Source: Fibrobacter succinogenes (GTDB lineage: Bacteria > Fibrobacterota > Fibrobacteria > Fibrobacterales > Fibrobacteraceae). From it: 64,000 bases of DNA. Numbering within the stretch: the stretch's first letter is position 1; each line of letters opens with the position of its first letter. Location: the NCBI GenBank assembly GCA_902800815.1, contig CADCGB010000002.1, positions 1-64,000 of the forward strand. Reading direction: 5' to 3'. The translations under genes and the position numbers were made by a program. The notes under the pieces were generated by a model that saw only the letters and a program-made list of their open reading frames with translations, ran no database searches and had not been told where the DNA came from. Below are positions 50,030-58,224 of the stretch, in pieces.

Positions 50030-50938
50030 TTACAGTCCGCCCCTGCGGCGGCGCAGCTTTTCGCCCGCCTGCAGCAGGAACCTGCGTTCGGATTCGGTCA
50101 GCGAGTTGATACCCTCGCTATTGACCTTCTTCAAAATCTCGTCCATGCGCTTCTGCTCATCGACGTAAAAGACTTCACCCTCGATAGGCTCGTCACTGCG
50201 ACCTTCGCGGTACACGGTGCCCTCGCCATCAGAACGGCCACCCTCGTGGACCTTAAACTTCGGCTTGCGACCAGCGCCCCCAAAACTACGGCGCATACCC
50301 GCGAGAGTGTTCCCGAATCCCTTCTCGTAAAGGAACATGTACAGGAAACCGCCCACAACACCGCCTAAGTGTGCAAAGTGTGCCACGCCATCGCTCGAAT
50401 GCGCCATGAACACGTCTACCGCGACCATGAACCACATCGCATACTTGATGCGCATCGGGAAAAAGAAGAACATGAGCAGCATGCGATCCGGGAAGAACTT
50501 GTAGTAGGCAACGAATATGCCCATCAACGCGCCCGAGGCGCCGATAATCGGGGCGTTCGTCATGCCGAGCAAGTACATCGCGAGACTGAACACCGCGGCA
50601 AAAATCCCGCAGAAGAAGTACATCCCCGTAAAGTGCTTTGCACCCATCATGTCGGCGACATCGCTACCGAACATCCACAGCATGAGCATGTTGAAAAGGA
50701 AGTGCCAGAAGTCGACATGCACGAACATGTAGGTCACGAATCGCCACGCCTGTTCCGGAGCGAACGGCCAGAAGGCGCCGAAGTACGCAATGTAATCGGC
50801 AAGGCTACCATAGCCGAGGCCAGGCAGGTTCAGGTGCAGGCCAAGCAACTTGCCGCCCACGAAGGCAAGCAAAAAGACAACCGCATTTACAATCAGCAGC
50901 GTCCGCAAAACTTTAGGCAAAAACTGGAAAGGTCTCAT
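50030..50938 (-). CDS. Rhomboid family intramembrane serine protease
   Basis: The 302-residue protein has six hydrophobic segments. It shows WRFVTYMFVHVDFWHFLFNMLMLWMFGSDV, then PIIGASGALMGIFVAYYKFFP with the predicted catalytic Ser135, and VAHFAHLGGVVGGF with His190. These positions fit the Ser-His dyad of rhomboid proteases, which cut single-span membrane proteins. The C-terminal 100 residues are cytoplasmic and end in DEQKRMDEILKKVNSEGINSLTESERRFLLQAGEKLRRR. This last part is the small conserved domain found on many Bacteroidota and Fibrobacter rhomboids. It lies 4 bases after coaD. Confidence 0.9.
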   Translation of the reverse strand: MRPFQFLPKVLRTLLIVNAVVFLLAFVGGKLLGLHLNLPGLGYGSLADYIAYFGAFWPFAPEQAWRFVTYMFVHVDFWHFLFNMLMLWMFGSDVADMMGAKHFTGMYFFCGIFAAVFSLAMYLLGMTNAPIIGASGALMGIFVAYYKFFPDRMLLMFFFFPMRIKYAMWFMVAVDVFMAHSSDGVAHFAHLGGVVGGFLYMFLYEKGFGNTLAGMRRSFGGAGRKPKFKVHEGGRSDGEGTVYREGRSDEPIEGEVFYVDEQKRMDEILKKVNSEGINSLTESERRFLLQAGEKLRRRRGGL

Positions 50939-50942
50939 AAAA

Positions 50943-51443
50943 TTAAACGCCCGCCAAGATCATTGGCACAATACTTTCAGGTACATACTTCGCGAGCAAC
51001 TTGCGGCCCGCATCATCCTTCGCGATACCCGCCTTCAAAAGTTCACGCACCACCGTGCTCGAAATCATCAGGTGCTCGGGAGCGCTGGAAAGGAAAACCG
51101 TCTCGCATTCCGGGTAGAGCATCTTGTTGTTCCACGCAAAGGACTGTTCAAAATCCAGGTCGGCTGCGTTGCGGATTCCGCGCACCAAATAACTCACGCC
51201 GATATCCTTCATGAATTCAGTCGTGAGCCCGTCATAGGCATCCACATGCACGTCAGGAATCCCCTCGACAGCCTTCTTGATCATTTCGACACGCTGCGAT
51301 TCGGAGAACATGTAGTTCTTGGAAGCGTTCTTCGCCACAAGCACGTACACGTCACCAAAGCACTCGGAGGCACGCTTCACAATATCAAGGTGCCCGAGGG
51401 TAAACGGGTCGAACGACCCCGCGAATACGACATTTCTCTGCAT
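50943..51443 (-). CDS. coaD: Phosphopantetheine adenylyltransferase
   Basis: The 166-residue enzyme catalyses the fourth step of coenzyme A synthesis. FAGSFDPFTLGHLDIVKRASECFGDVYVLVAKNASK shows the TxGH nucleotidyl-transfer motif. YLVRGIRNAADLDFEQSFAWNNKML and ETVFLSSAPEHLMISSTVVRELLKAGI are the usual CoaD blocks. Length is normal. It precedes the rhomboid gene by 4 bases. The gap to rsmD upstream holds two repeat elements. Confidence 0.95.
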   Translation of the reverse strand: MQRNVVFAGSFDPFTLGHLDIVKRASECFGDVYVLVAKNASKNYMFSESQRVEMIKKAVEGIPDVHVDAYDGLTTEFMKDIGVSYLVRGIRNAADLDFEQSFAWNNKMLYPECETVFLSSAPEHLMISSTVVRELLKAGIAKDDAGRKLLAKYVPESIVPMILAGV

Positions 51444-51461
51444 GCCGTAAATATAGAAATT

Positions 51462-51500
51462 AGTTATTGGTCACTAGTCATTGGTCATTAGCCACTAGTA
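51462..51500. repeat. Tandem degenerate ttggtcactagtcattggtc-type repeat
   Basis: Three near-copies of a ttggt/tcactagt unit in 39 bases, partly self-complementary through the actagt cores. The same word occurs once at 17776-17790. Confidence 0.6.
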
Positions 51501-51517
51501 CAAGTGTAGGGATTAAA

Positions 51518-51552
51518 TGTATGGATTCCGGACGCTACGCGTCCAGAATGAC
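51518..51552. repeat. Dispersed hairpin repeat (tgtatggat...gaatgac)
   Basis: The hairpin ggacgc/gcgtcc (51530-51544, loop tac) with outer attc/gaat pairing. Flanks tgtatggat and aatgac are shared with the copy inside the lipoprotein gene at 33947-33996, while the arm sequences differ. Confidence 0.75.
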
Positions 51553-51561
51553 TATTTAGAA

Positions 51562-52110
51562 CTAAGCTCTAAATATAACTAGCGAGGATTCGCCGTAGCG
51601 GCGGACCTGCACGGTTCCGGCCTCGTCGGCCTCTTTCACCCATGCAGGGAGATTCTTGCTCGGAGCCTCGAACACGGCGACACCACCCGGGTTAAGCCAC
51701 TGCCAGTAGGGGCGCAGGTCCGGGTATTCCCTGTCCTTGAACGGAGGGTCTGCATAGATCAGGTCAAAGCCCTCTTCGGCGCAGAGCGATTCCTTCTCGA
51801 GCGTGAGAGCGCTCTTTTCTAACAAAGTAACTTTTTCGGAGAGACCGAGAGCCTTGTACGCCTGGTACACAAGCCTCGCCTGCGAATGCACGATTTCCAC
51901 TGCAACAATGCTTGATGCACCGCGGCTCAGCGCCTCGATGCCCATAATGCCCGAGCCTGCAAACAGGTCAAGCATGCGGAAGTTTTCCACGCCCTGCAAA
52001 ATGTTGAAGAGGGCTTCCCTCGTGCGGGAAGCCGTCGGCCTAGTCTTGTTGCCTTCCGGAGAAGGAACATTCCTTCCGCGGAGGGCACCACCGGTAATGC
52101 GGATAGACAT
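51562..52110 (-). CDS. rsmD: 16S rRNA (guanine966-N2)-methyltransferase
   Basis: The 182-residue methyltransferase modifies G966 of 16S rRNA using SAM. It begins SIRITGGALRGRNVPSPEGNKTRPTASRTREALFNIL, a typical RsmD start. DLFAGSGIMGIEALSRGASSIVAVEI is the SAM-binding strand-loop, and FDLIYADPPFKDREYPDL holds the DPPF catalytic motif. Length is normal. It lies 2 bases after the PilN-like gene, so the two share a transcript despite unrelated roles. Confidence 0.93.
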   Translation of the reverse strand: MSIRITGGALRGRNVPSPEGNKTRPTASRTREALFNILQGVENFRMLDLFAGSGIMGIEALSRGASSIVAVEIVHSQARLVYQAYKALGLSEKVTLLEKSALTLEKESLCAEEGFDLIYADPPFKDREYPDLRPYWQWLNPGGVAVFEAPSKNLPAWVKEADEAGTVQVRRYGESSLVIFRA

Positions 52111-52112
52111 GC

Positions 52113-53126
52113 TTACGGGGCAACAAACATCACCAGCGTGAATGCCGATGCGATTGTGCGCTTGGCGAACTTCATTTCGGCCTTCGTGACACCGATACGG
52201 ATCGGGGATGCATCGAGGGCACTCATCAGGGACTGCAGTTCCGGGAAGTCTGCCGTGGAGGTCACCTGGTAGGTGAAGCGCTTGTACACGCCGAATTCCT
52301 CGATAGCAGGCTTGTCGAAACCGTTAAGCGTTACTTTGTTCGCAGTAGCGAGAGCCTTGAAAGCCTTGACTTCGTCGGCAACCTCGCCCGCATGCACGAA
52401 CTTCGAAACGGCAGCCTTGTTTACGTTGTTCACATTGAACAGGCCGAACGCCGTAATGTCGGTTGCAGGAGCGTTCTCGGGCAGCGGCGGAGTCCTGAAA
52501 TCGGAGCTCACCGACTTGATACGTTCCAAGAAGCTACGCTGCGATGTAGGCTTGACCGACACGCCACGCACGTAGAAATAGTTGGGCGACTGGAACACGC
52601 AGTCCGAGAAGCCCACATCGTCCGGGGTCGCCGTCGTGAGGAACGTGAAGAACTGGTTGATGGCCGCGCGCTGGAACGAAATCTTTTCCATCGGGAGGAA
52701 CGAGCTGTAATCTTCGCGCTTGTTGTTGAAGAGCACCTGCGGCTTGACCTCGCCCACGACCTGCTTCACAGTCAGGGAATTCCTGTGCTTGAGCGCCTCT
52801 TCGGCTGCGGCAGTCTGGGCGGCAAGCGAACCACCGGCGGAGGTCTGCTGTCCGTTGCTGAGTGTAAGAGCTGTACGGCTCGGGTCCTCGGCACCGATAA
52901 GCGAGAGGTACGGGCCCGGCAAGACGCCCTGCAGCGGCTTGGGCACGCCGAACACGCTGATGAAGCAACTGAAGAATACAAATGCGAGGAGAACAATCAG
53001 GAAGCCCACCAAGGTTTTCTTCTTGGAAGTCTTTACCTGTGCCGAAACGTCGGTCACGCGGACCGGGGTAACGATATCGACAGTGGCCGCGCGTTCCGCG
53101 GCTTCCATCAAGTTCAAGTGAATCAT
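52113..53126 (-). CDS. PilN/PilO-like membrane protein (337 aa)
   Basis: Layout is that of a PilN-type assembly protein. There is a cytoplasmic N-terminus of about 35 residues (MIHLNLMEAAERAAT, then VDIVTPVRV), one membrane segment (about 38-60, TLVGFLIVLLAFVFFSCFISV) and a periplasmic part. The IxxNLxPxEE-type N-terminal peptide that binds PilM is only partly matched by MIHLNLMEAAE. The periplasmic region includes a helical stretch (AAQTAAAEEALKHRNSLTVKQVV) and a ferredoxin-like domain (TYQVTSTADFPELQSLMSALDASPIRIGVTKAEMKF) that resembles PilN/PilO modules. The family assignment is therefore moderate. Its start overlaps the PilM-like gene's stop by 4 bases, which supports a complex between the two. 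Confidence 0.65.
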   Translation of the reverse strand: MIHLNLMEAAERAATVDIVTPVRVTDVSAQVKTSKKKTLVGFLIVLLAFVFFSCFISVFGVPKPLQGVLPGPYLSLIGAEDPSRTALTLSNGQQTSAGGSLAAQTAAAEEALKHRNSLTVKQVVGEVKPQVLFNNKREDYSSFLPMEKISFQRAAINQFFTFLTTATPDDVGFSDCVFQSPNYFYVRGVSVKPTSQRSFLERIKSVSSDFRTPPLPENAPATDITAFGLFNVNNVNKAAVSKFVHAGEVADEVKAFKALATANKVTLNGFDKPAIEEFGVYKRFTYQVTSTADFPELQSLMSALDASPIRIGVTKAEMKFAKRTIASAFTLVMFVAP

Positions 53127-54040
53127 ACACCCTCCATGACGCTGAGTGCAGTCCCGATAGCGCCGGCGCAGTTAAGAACCGCAGCGGAATCGGCCTCGTC
53201 GACCGGGAGCCTTAAGTTGGAGAACGAATCCATCAAGATAAGCTGGCAATCATCCGTAAGCTTTTCGCGGAGCTTCTGCACGAACACCGGTTCCATCGCC
53301 ATTTCGCCGCAGACATGTACCTGCTTCACGTCGGTCACGCTGTTCTGTTCCTTGGCAAGCTTCATCTGCTCGATAATGCCATTGGCCAGGATTTCGGAAG
53401 CCTCTTCCATCGAGGCGTTCACGAGGGAAAGGGTCGACACGCAGCGGAGTGCGTGCAGGTTATCCTTGCTGAGCCAGAGCATGGTCACGCCGAAGTAGTC
53501 GGCCTTGATAACGCATTCCATCTGGTTGATGCCATCACCCACGTCCATGAGGTTCATGAGCGAGAGCACATCGACTTCCATGCCCTTCGGCACTAAGTTC
53601 TTGCTACGGAAGCCCTTACGGAGGGCCTCGGCCCATTCACGCCGGACCGCGATAAGCAGAACGGTCTCCCCAACGGAAGCATCGCCGCTCAGCACCTTGT
53701 AGTCCACAACGTAGGAACCCTTGTCGCCGTTGGTAATAAGTCCGAGGTACCACTGGACATAGTCGTCGATATTCGCGACGGCCTCGGCAGGCACACAAAT
53801 CTGGCGGACAATCGACCGGAAAGCCGGGACAGTCACCGAGATGGCCTCGACATCTTCCAGACCGGATTCCTCCATCCAGCCCTGGAGGACGGTCTCGAAA
53901 GTGAAAATGTCATCGATGGGGCTCGTTTCCGTCTGGAGTACGGCAGTCTTCAAAACGCGCTTTTCGGCAGCGTCCAAGAGGGCGACTTTCAGGGAAACAT
54001 CACCGACCTCAATACCTAGGTACAATTTCGTATCACTCAT
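53123..54040 (-). CDS. PilM-like actin-fold protein
   Basis: A 305-residue protein of the PilM/FtsA-like actin ATPase fold. The N-terminal LYLGIEVGDVSLKVALLDAAEKRVLKT is the first phosphate-binding strand turn. VSVTVPAFRSIVRQICVPAEAVANIDDYVQWYL, then YVVDYKVLSGDASVGETVLLIAVRREWAEALRKGF and the later VHVCGEMAMEPVFVQKLREKL complete the pattern. PilM sits at the cytoplasmic face and holds the N-terminus of PilN in type IV pilus or type II secretion platforms. The C-terminal part is shorter than usual. It lies 37 bases after the ComEA-like gene and is coupled to the PilN-like gene. Confidence 0.72.
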   Translation of the reverse strand: MSDTKLYLGIEVGDVSLKVALLDAAEKRVLKTAVLQTETSPIDDIFTFETVLQGWMEESGLEDVEAISVTVPAFRSIVRQICVPAEAVANIDDYVQWYLGLITNGDKGSYVVDYKVLSGDASVGETVLLIAVRREWAEALRKGFRSKNLVPKGMEVDVLSLMNLMDVGDGINQMECVIKADYFGVTMLWLSKDNLHALRCVSTLSLVNASMEEASEILANGIIEQMKLAKEQNSVTDVKQVHVCGEMAMEPVFVQKLREKLTDDCQLILMDSFSNLRLPVDEADSAAVLNCAGAIGTALSVMEGV

Positions 54041-54077
54041 ATACTCAACGACTTATGAAGATTTTGACACCCTAAAA

Positions 54078-54554
54078 CTAATCAAAAATTACCCATGGGA
54101 GAATGCCCTCCAACTTTTTTTTACCGATTCCTGGCACTTTTTGGAGGCTGGAGGGCCCGCCGAAGGGTCCGTTCGCCTCCCGAAAGGCGATTATCTTGTC
54201 AGCAAGCTTGGGTCCGACGCCTTTCAGGGCACAAAGTTCGTCCGCCGTGGCGGCGTTGATACGCAAGGGAAAGTGGACTATCGCCTTCTTTTTCTTCGCC
54301 CGTTTCGGTGGCTTTTTCTCCCCGCTCTCGGGGGCATCCCCGGTAACGGCGAGCGCACCCGCAGGCACCTGCTCCCCATATTCCAACCTGGACTGCGACG
54401 ACTCCGAATTTTTGCTCATTTGAGCAACCTTCGGACGATCGCCGATATCCACCGTCTCGATGGCGGGCAACCCCCAGGGCAAAAACCTTACCAGCATGCC
54501 GACCGCAAACAAGAAAATTGCGATTCGGACGACCTTTTTTTCAGCAGTATTCAT
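54078..54554 (-). CDS. ComEA-like helix-hairpin-helix protein
   Basis: The 158-residue protein has a membrane segment (residues 9-28) and a Lys/Pro-rich linker (EKKPPKRAKKKKAIV). Two helix-hairpin-helix motifs follow at the C-terminus: LRINAATADELCALKGVGPKLADKIIAFREANGPF, then SSLQKVPGIGKKKLEGI. This tandem is the ComEA/SLBB-type DNA-binding module used in DNA uptake. Together with PilM/PilN-like genes downstream it suggests a competence or pilus link, but the operon has no other com genes. It lies 21 bases after kdsB. Confidence 0.78.
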   Translation of the reverse strand: MNTAEKKVVRIAIFLFAVGMLVRFLPWGLPAIETVDIGDRPKVAQMSKNSESSQSRLEYGEQVPAGALAVTGDAPESGEKKPPKRAKKKKAIVHFPLRINAATADELCALKGVGPKLADKIIAFREANGPFGGPSSLQKVPGIGKKKLEGILPWVIFD

Positions 54555-54575
54555 CGGACCCCTCCAATTGATTTT

Positions 54576-55298
54576 TTATCTGCTTCCGCGGTTTAACATT
54601 TCTTTTTCGATTAGCGCCTCCACCGTGCCCGCGTCGGATGGAACATCCACCGACACCGACGGGTAAGGGCTCTGTACTATGCGTATCGAGCGCCGGTCCA
54701 AGATTCGCATCTGCTCCAGCGAGCGTTCCTTCTCCACCGCACTCTGCGGGAGCGAAGCGAACTCGTCCCGCGACACACGGGAATACGCGTATATTCCCTG
54801 GTGCTGGAACCAGCGGGGAGCATCACCTGGTTCCACATGGCGGGTAAAGTCTATGGCAACATCATTTTCCACACGGACCTTGACTACGGTTTCCAGAGTC
54901 GATTCCGCAGGGTTCAGCGGGCAGGCGACAGTCACCCAGCAATCAGGGTACAAAGAAAGTTCCTTCGCGACATCAGAGAGCACGGAAGGTTCCACAAGGG
55001 GCTCGTCACCCTGAAGGTTCACCACAAGATCCAGATCCAGCATGCGGGCGGCCTCGGCAACGCGGTCGGAGCCCGTTGCCGCAGGGCCAGTCATCACGAA
55101 GTCGAAACCCGCCCTGGACACCACCTCCGCAATCTGCTCGCTGTCGGTAGCGCAGACAATACTCCCAAAACAGTCCGCGAGGAGAGCGCGCTCCAGCGTC
55201 CTTACAATCATTTCCTTGCCGCACAATTTAAAAAGAGGCTTCCCGGGAAACCGAGAAGACCCAATGCGTGCGGGTACAATGCAGTGTACATCCGTCAT
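54576..55298 (-). CDS. kdsB: 3-deoxy-manno-octulosonate cytidylyltransferase
   Basis: The 240-residue enzyme forms CMP-Kdo, the activated sugar for the lipopolysaccharide core. It shows DVHCIVPARIGSSRFPGKPLFKLCGKEMIVRTLERAL, then IVCATDSEQIAEVVSRAGFDFVMTGPAATGSDRVAEAA and VVNLQGDEPLVEP. The DFTRHVE and HQGIYAYSR blocks complete the family. The GSSRFPGKPL nucleotide-binding start is intact. It lies 36 bases after gatC. Confidence 0.95.
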   Translation of the reverse strand: MTDVHCIVPARIGSSRFPGKPLFKLCGKEMIVRTLERALLADCFGSIVCATDSEQIAEVVSRAGFDFVMTGPAATGSDRVAEAARMLDLDLVVNLQGDEPLVEPSVLSDVAKELSLYPDCWVTVACPLNPAESTLETVVKVRVENDVAIDFTRHVEPGDAPRWFQHQGIYAYSRVSRDEFASLPQSAVEKERSLEQMRILDRRSIRIVQSPYPSVSVDVPSDAGTVEALIEKEMLNRGSR

Positions 55299-55334
55299 AA
55301 ATCTAATAACGCCACTTAGGGCAAAAAGGTGCGA

Positions 55335-55622
55335 CTAGCCGCCGATGACCTTCGGGATAGCGAAGTGGTCGTTTTCCACGGCGGGAGCGTTCGCGAAAGC
55401 CTGGTCAAGGGTAAAGCCCTGCACCGGGACATCTTCGCGGAGGATCGTGGCGCCGTTTTCGACCGCAGTCATCGGTTCGACCTTCGAAAGGTCGAGAGCC
55501 TTCAGCGCCTCGAGATGGCCGAGCATCTTGTCCAGATGCCCCTTCACCGCAGGGATATCCTCTTCTGCGATGCTCAGGCGCGAAAGTTTCGCCAATTTTG
55601 TCACTTCATCATTCTCTAACAT
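55335..55622 (-). CDS. gatC: Glutamyl/aspartyl-tRNA amidotransferase subunit C
   Basis: The 95-residue helical subunit holds GatA and GatB together in the complex that converts Glu-tRNA(Gln) or Asp-tRNA(Asn). It shows MLENDEVTKLAKLSRLSIAEED, then HLDKMLGHLEALKALDLSKVEPM and ATILREDVPVQGFT, with the C-terminal FAIPKVIGG, all typical. gatA and gatB are not adjacent, so the operon is split in this genome. It lies about 56 bases downstream of the helicase gene. Confidence 0.92.
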   Translation of the reverse strand: MLENDEVTKLAKLSRLSIAEEDIPAVKGHLDKMLGHLEALKALDLSKVEPMTAVENGATILREDVPVQGFTLDQAFANAPAVENDHFAIPKVIGG

Positions 55623-55678
55623 ATGACCTCGTTACTTACGGACTGTAAAATAGCAAATTATTCTCGCGGGGACAACCA

Positions 55679-58117
55679 CTAGCCCACAATCTGGAGGGCG
55701 GCATACTTGAGGACTATGGTCCTCGTGGTGCCATCGCTGTTGAAACGCACATCCACGCGGGCATTGTCGCCGGTACCGTAGCACTTGACGATGGTCCCGA
55801 TGCCATACTTGGTGTGGCGCACGCGTACTCCCGGGCGGAACGGATTCTCGCTGAACTCGTCGTAGACGATGCGCGGGCCGCTCGGCACCTCAGGCTTGGG
55901 CGCGTTGTTCACCTTGATGGGGTTACGATAAACGATACGCTTGTCGTTCTTGCGGATGGAGTCGGGTATCGGCCTCGGAGGGGGCACCCTGCCTGCAAAC
56001 GAAGAACCGCGCTGTACCCCCGGGAAACGGCTCGCACCCGGGAACTGCCCCGGACGCGGGTACGGCGCACCCGAACCAAACCCCTGCGACATGCCGCCAA
56101 TGCAGGGCGTGAACTCCACCACCGACGGGTCAAGTTCCTTAAGGAAGCGCGAAGGGGCAAACGGACGGATTGTCCCCTGGAAAAAGCGCCTTTCGGCATG
56201 GTACAGGTAGAGTTTCTTCTCAGCGCGGGTGCAACCCACGTAGAACAGGCGGCGTTCCTCTTCCATCTGCTCGCGGATTTCCTCGTTCGTCATCATGGAA
56301 CTGCCGCGCACCAGCGGGAAGATTTCCTCGTCGCAGCCCGCGATATGCACCGTATTGAACTCCAGGCCCTTCGCCATGTGGATAGTCATGAGCGTCACTG
56401 CGCCCTTGGAGGAATCCACCTTCTTGTCGGCATCGGTCAAAAGCGAGATATCCTGCAGGAATGCATCGAGGGTCGCGTTCGGGTGTTCCTCGTCGAATTC
56501 GCGGATAGCGTTCACCATTTCGTCGATGTTCGCGATACGCTCGTCGGCCGTAAGCTCATCGTCCTTGCGGAGGAACTCCTTATAGCCCGTATCGGCAATA
56601 ATCGTTTCGGCAAGGATCGGGAGCGGGGTCTCGCCCGCGGCAATCAGGCCCTTCCAGCGCTGCACCAGGTCCACGAAGCCCTTGAGTTTCGGGGCAGTAC
56701 GGCTACCGCTATTCGATTCGGCCACAAGCATATCCCAGAAGGAGCCTTCCCCGTTCCGGACATGCTCAAGAATCGCTTCCACGGATGTCTTGCCGATGGC
56801 GCGGGACGGCGTGTTGATAATGCGCAGGTGAGCGGCATCGTCCTTCTCGTTTGAAAGCAGGCGGAGGTACGCCAGGATGTCCTTGATTTCCTTGCGGTCC
56901 CAGAAGCGCGTGCCCCCGAAAATCACCGAAGGGATTCGCATGTCGTTGAGCGCCTTCTCTATCACTCGGGACTGCGCGTTGGTGCGGTAGAAGATTGCGG
57001 TCTTCGAGAAGTTCGACATGCCCGCGGCGCTGATGTTTTCTGCAATCTGCTGCGCCTCGGAGCGGTCGTCAATCATGTGGCGTACGCGAATCGGGTCGCC
57101 CGCCTCCTCTTTCGAGAAAACCTTCTTCACCATTTCGGCAGGGCGCACGTTGTTTGCAATCACGGAGCCCGCACCCTTCACGATGTTGCCCGTCGAGCGG
57201 TAGTTGCGTTCGAGCTTCACGATGGTCACCGGGGCGAAGTCGCGGTGGAAGTTGCGGATAATCTTGATGTTCGCGCCACGCCAGCCGTAAATGCTCTGGT
57301 CGTCGTCGCCCACCACGGTCACGTTCTTGTTCTCGTTTATCAGGAGTTTCAGCAGTTCGTACTGCACGTCGTTCGTATCCTGGTACTCGTCGACAAACAC
57401 GTATTGGAAACGCTGTGCAAACTGGCTTGCCACCTGCGGCACCTTCTGCAGCATCAACACCGTATTGAACAGCAGGTCATCAAAGTCCATCGCATTCGAT
57501 TCGCGCAGGCGCTTCTGGTATTCCGCGTAGTAGCGGGCGCGGCGTTCCTCGTCGGCAAACTGCGCACGTGCAAGAGCAATCTCCGGAGTCTGGAGTACGG
57601 GGCCATTGCCCTCGTAGAGCACCGTGTTCTTGTAACGCGAAATGGCGCCATGCACGCGCTTGACCTCGGCGGCATCGCAGTCATCGCCCAGGTCTTCCTT
57701 GATAATCTGCTTCAGCAGGCGTTTCTGGTCATCGTCATCGTATATCGAAAAGTTGCCGTCGTACCATCTGCCACCAAATTCACGCAAAACAAAGTCACGG
57801 TTCAGGCACATCCTGAGCATGCGGAGGCAAACGGAATGGAACGTTCCCATCCAGCCAAAGTGCATGTGCGTATCGAGCAACTTCTGAATACGCCCGTTCA
57901 TCTCGCGGGCAGCCTTGTTCGTAAACGTAACCGCAAGGATCCAGTCGGGCTCGATGCCGTAGCAAGAAACGAGGTGCGCAATCTTGTAGGTGATGGCACG
58001 GGTCTTTCCCGAACCTGCACCCGCAAGGATAAGCATGGGGCCGTCCACCTTCTTCGCGGCAGCCGCCTGCTCCGGATTAAGTTCCCTGTCCAGTACGCTT
58101 TCGTCTACAATCGCCAT
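55679..58117 (-). CDS. UvrD/PcrA-family superfamily 1 DNA helicase
   Basis: The start at 58117 (MAIVDESVLDRELNPEQ) is chosen because GGGAG lies 6 bases upstream. The 812-residue helicase has LNPEQAAAAKKVDGPMLILAGAGSGKTRAITYKIAHLV with Walker A (33-39). FVDEYQDTNDVQYELLKLL and VTVVGDDDQSIYGWRGANIKIIRNF, then KLERNYRSTGNIV, are motifs II to IV. VTLMTIHMAKGLEFNTVHIAGCDEEIFP and EERRLFYVGCTRAEKKLYL are motifs V and VI. The C-terminal tail carries Pro/Gly-rich linkers (GRVPPPRPIP) and a VRHTKYGIGTIVKCYG tudor-like end as in PcrA. It unwinds DNA in repair. The gene opens a long minus-strand series. Confidence 0.93.
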   Translation of the reverse strand: MAIVDESVLDRELNPEQAAAAKKVDGPMLILAGAGSGKTRAITYKIAHLVSCYGIEPDWILAVTFTNKAAREMNGRIQKLLDTHMHFGWMGTFHSVCLRMLRMCLNRDFVLREFGGRWYDGNFSIYDDDDQKRLLKQIIKEDLGDDCDAAEVKRVHGAISRYKNTVLYEGNGPVLQTPEIALARAQFADEERRARYYAEYQKRLRESNAMDFDDLLFNTVLMLQKVPQVASQFAQRFQYVFVDEYQDTNDVQYELLKLLINENKNVTVVGDDDQSIYGWRGANIKIIRNFHRDFAPVTIVKLERNYRSTGNIVKGAGSVIANNVRPAEMVKKVFSKEEAGDPIRVRHMIDDRSEAQQIAENISAAGMSNFSKTAIFYRTNAQSRVIEKALNDMRIPSVIFGGTRFWDRKEIKDILAYLRLLSNEKDDAAHLRIINTPSRAIGKTSVEAILEHVRNGEGSFWDMLVAESNSGSRTAPKLKGFVDLVQRWKGLIAAGETPLPILAETIIADTGYKEFLRKDDELTADERIANIDEMVNAIREFDEEHPNATLDAFLQDISLLTDADKKVDSSKGAVTLMTIHMAKGLEFNTVHIAGCDEEIFPLVRGSSMMTNEEIREQMEEERRLFYVGCTRAEKKLYLYHAERRFFQGTIRPFAPSRFLKELDPSVVEFTPCIGGMSQGFGSGAPYPRPGQFPGASRFPGVQRGSSFAGRVPPPRPIPDSIRKNDKRIVYRNPIKVNNAPKPEVPSGPRIVYDEFSENPFRPGVRVRHTKYGIGTIVKCYGTGDNARVDVRFNSDGTTRTIVLKYAALQIVG

Positions 58118-58180
58118 CAAATTCTCCCAGTCGCACAAAAATTTTTCTGATTAATCTATAGCGCGCAAAATATAAAACAA

Positions 58181-58212
58181 TCCCGCCAAAGCATCGCCCG
58201 GCGGGAACAAAA
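58181..58212 (-). terminator. Terminator after the hydrolase-like gene
   Basis: The 7-bp stem tcccgcc (58181-58187) pairs with ggcggga (58200-58206), and T-rich sequence follows on the minus strand. Confidence 0.6.
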
Positions 58213-58224
58213 AAGCAGTGTTTT

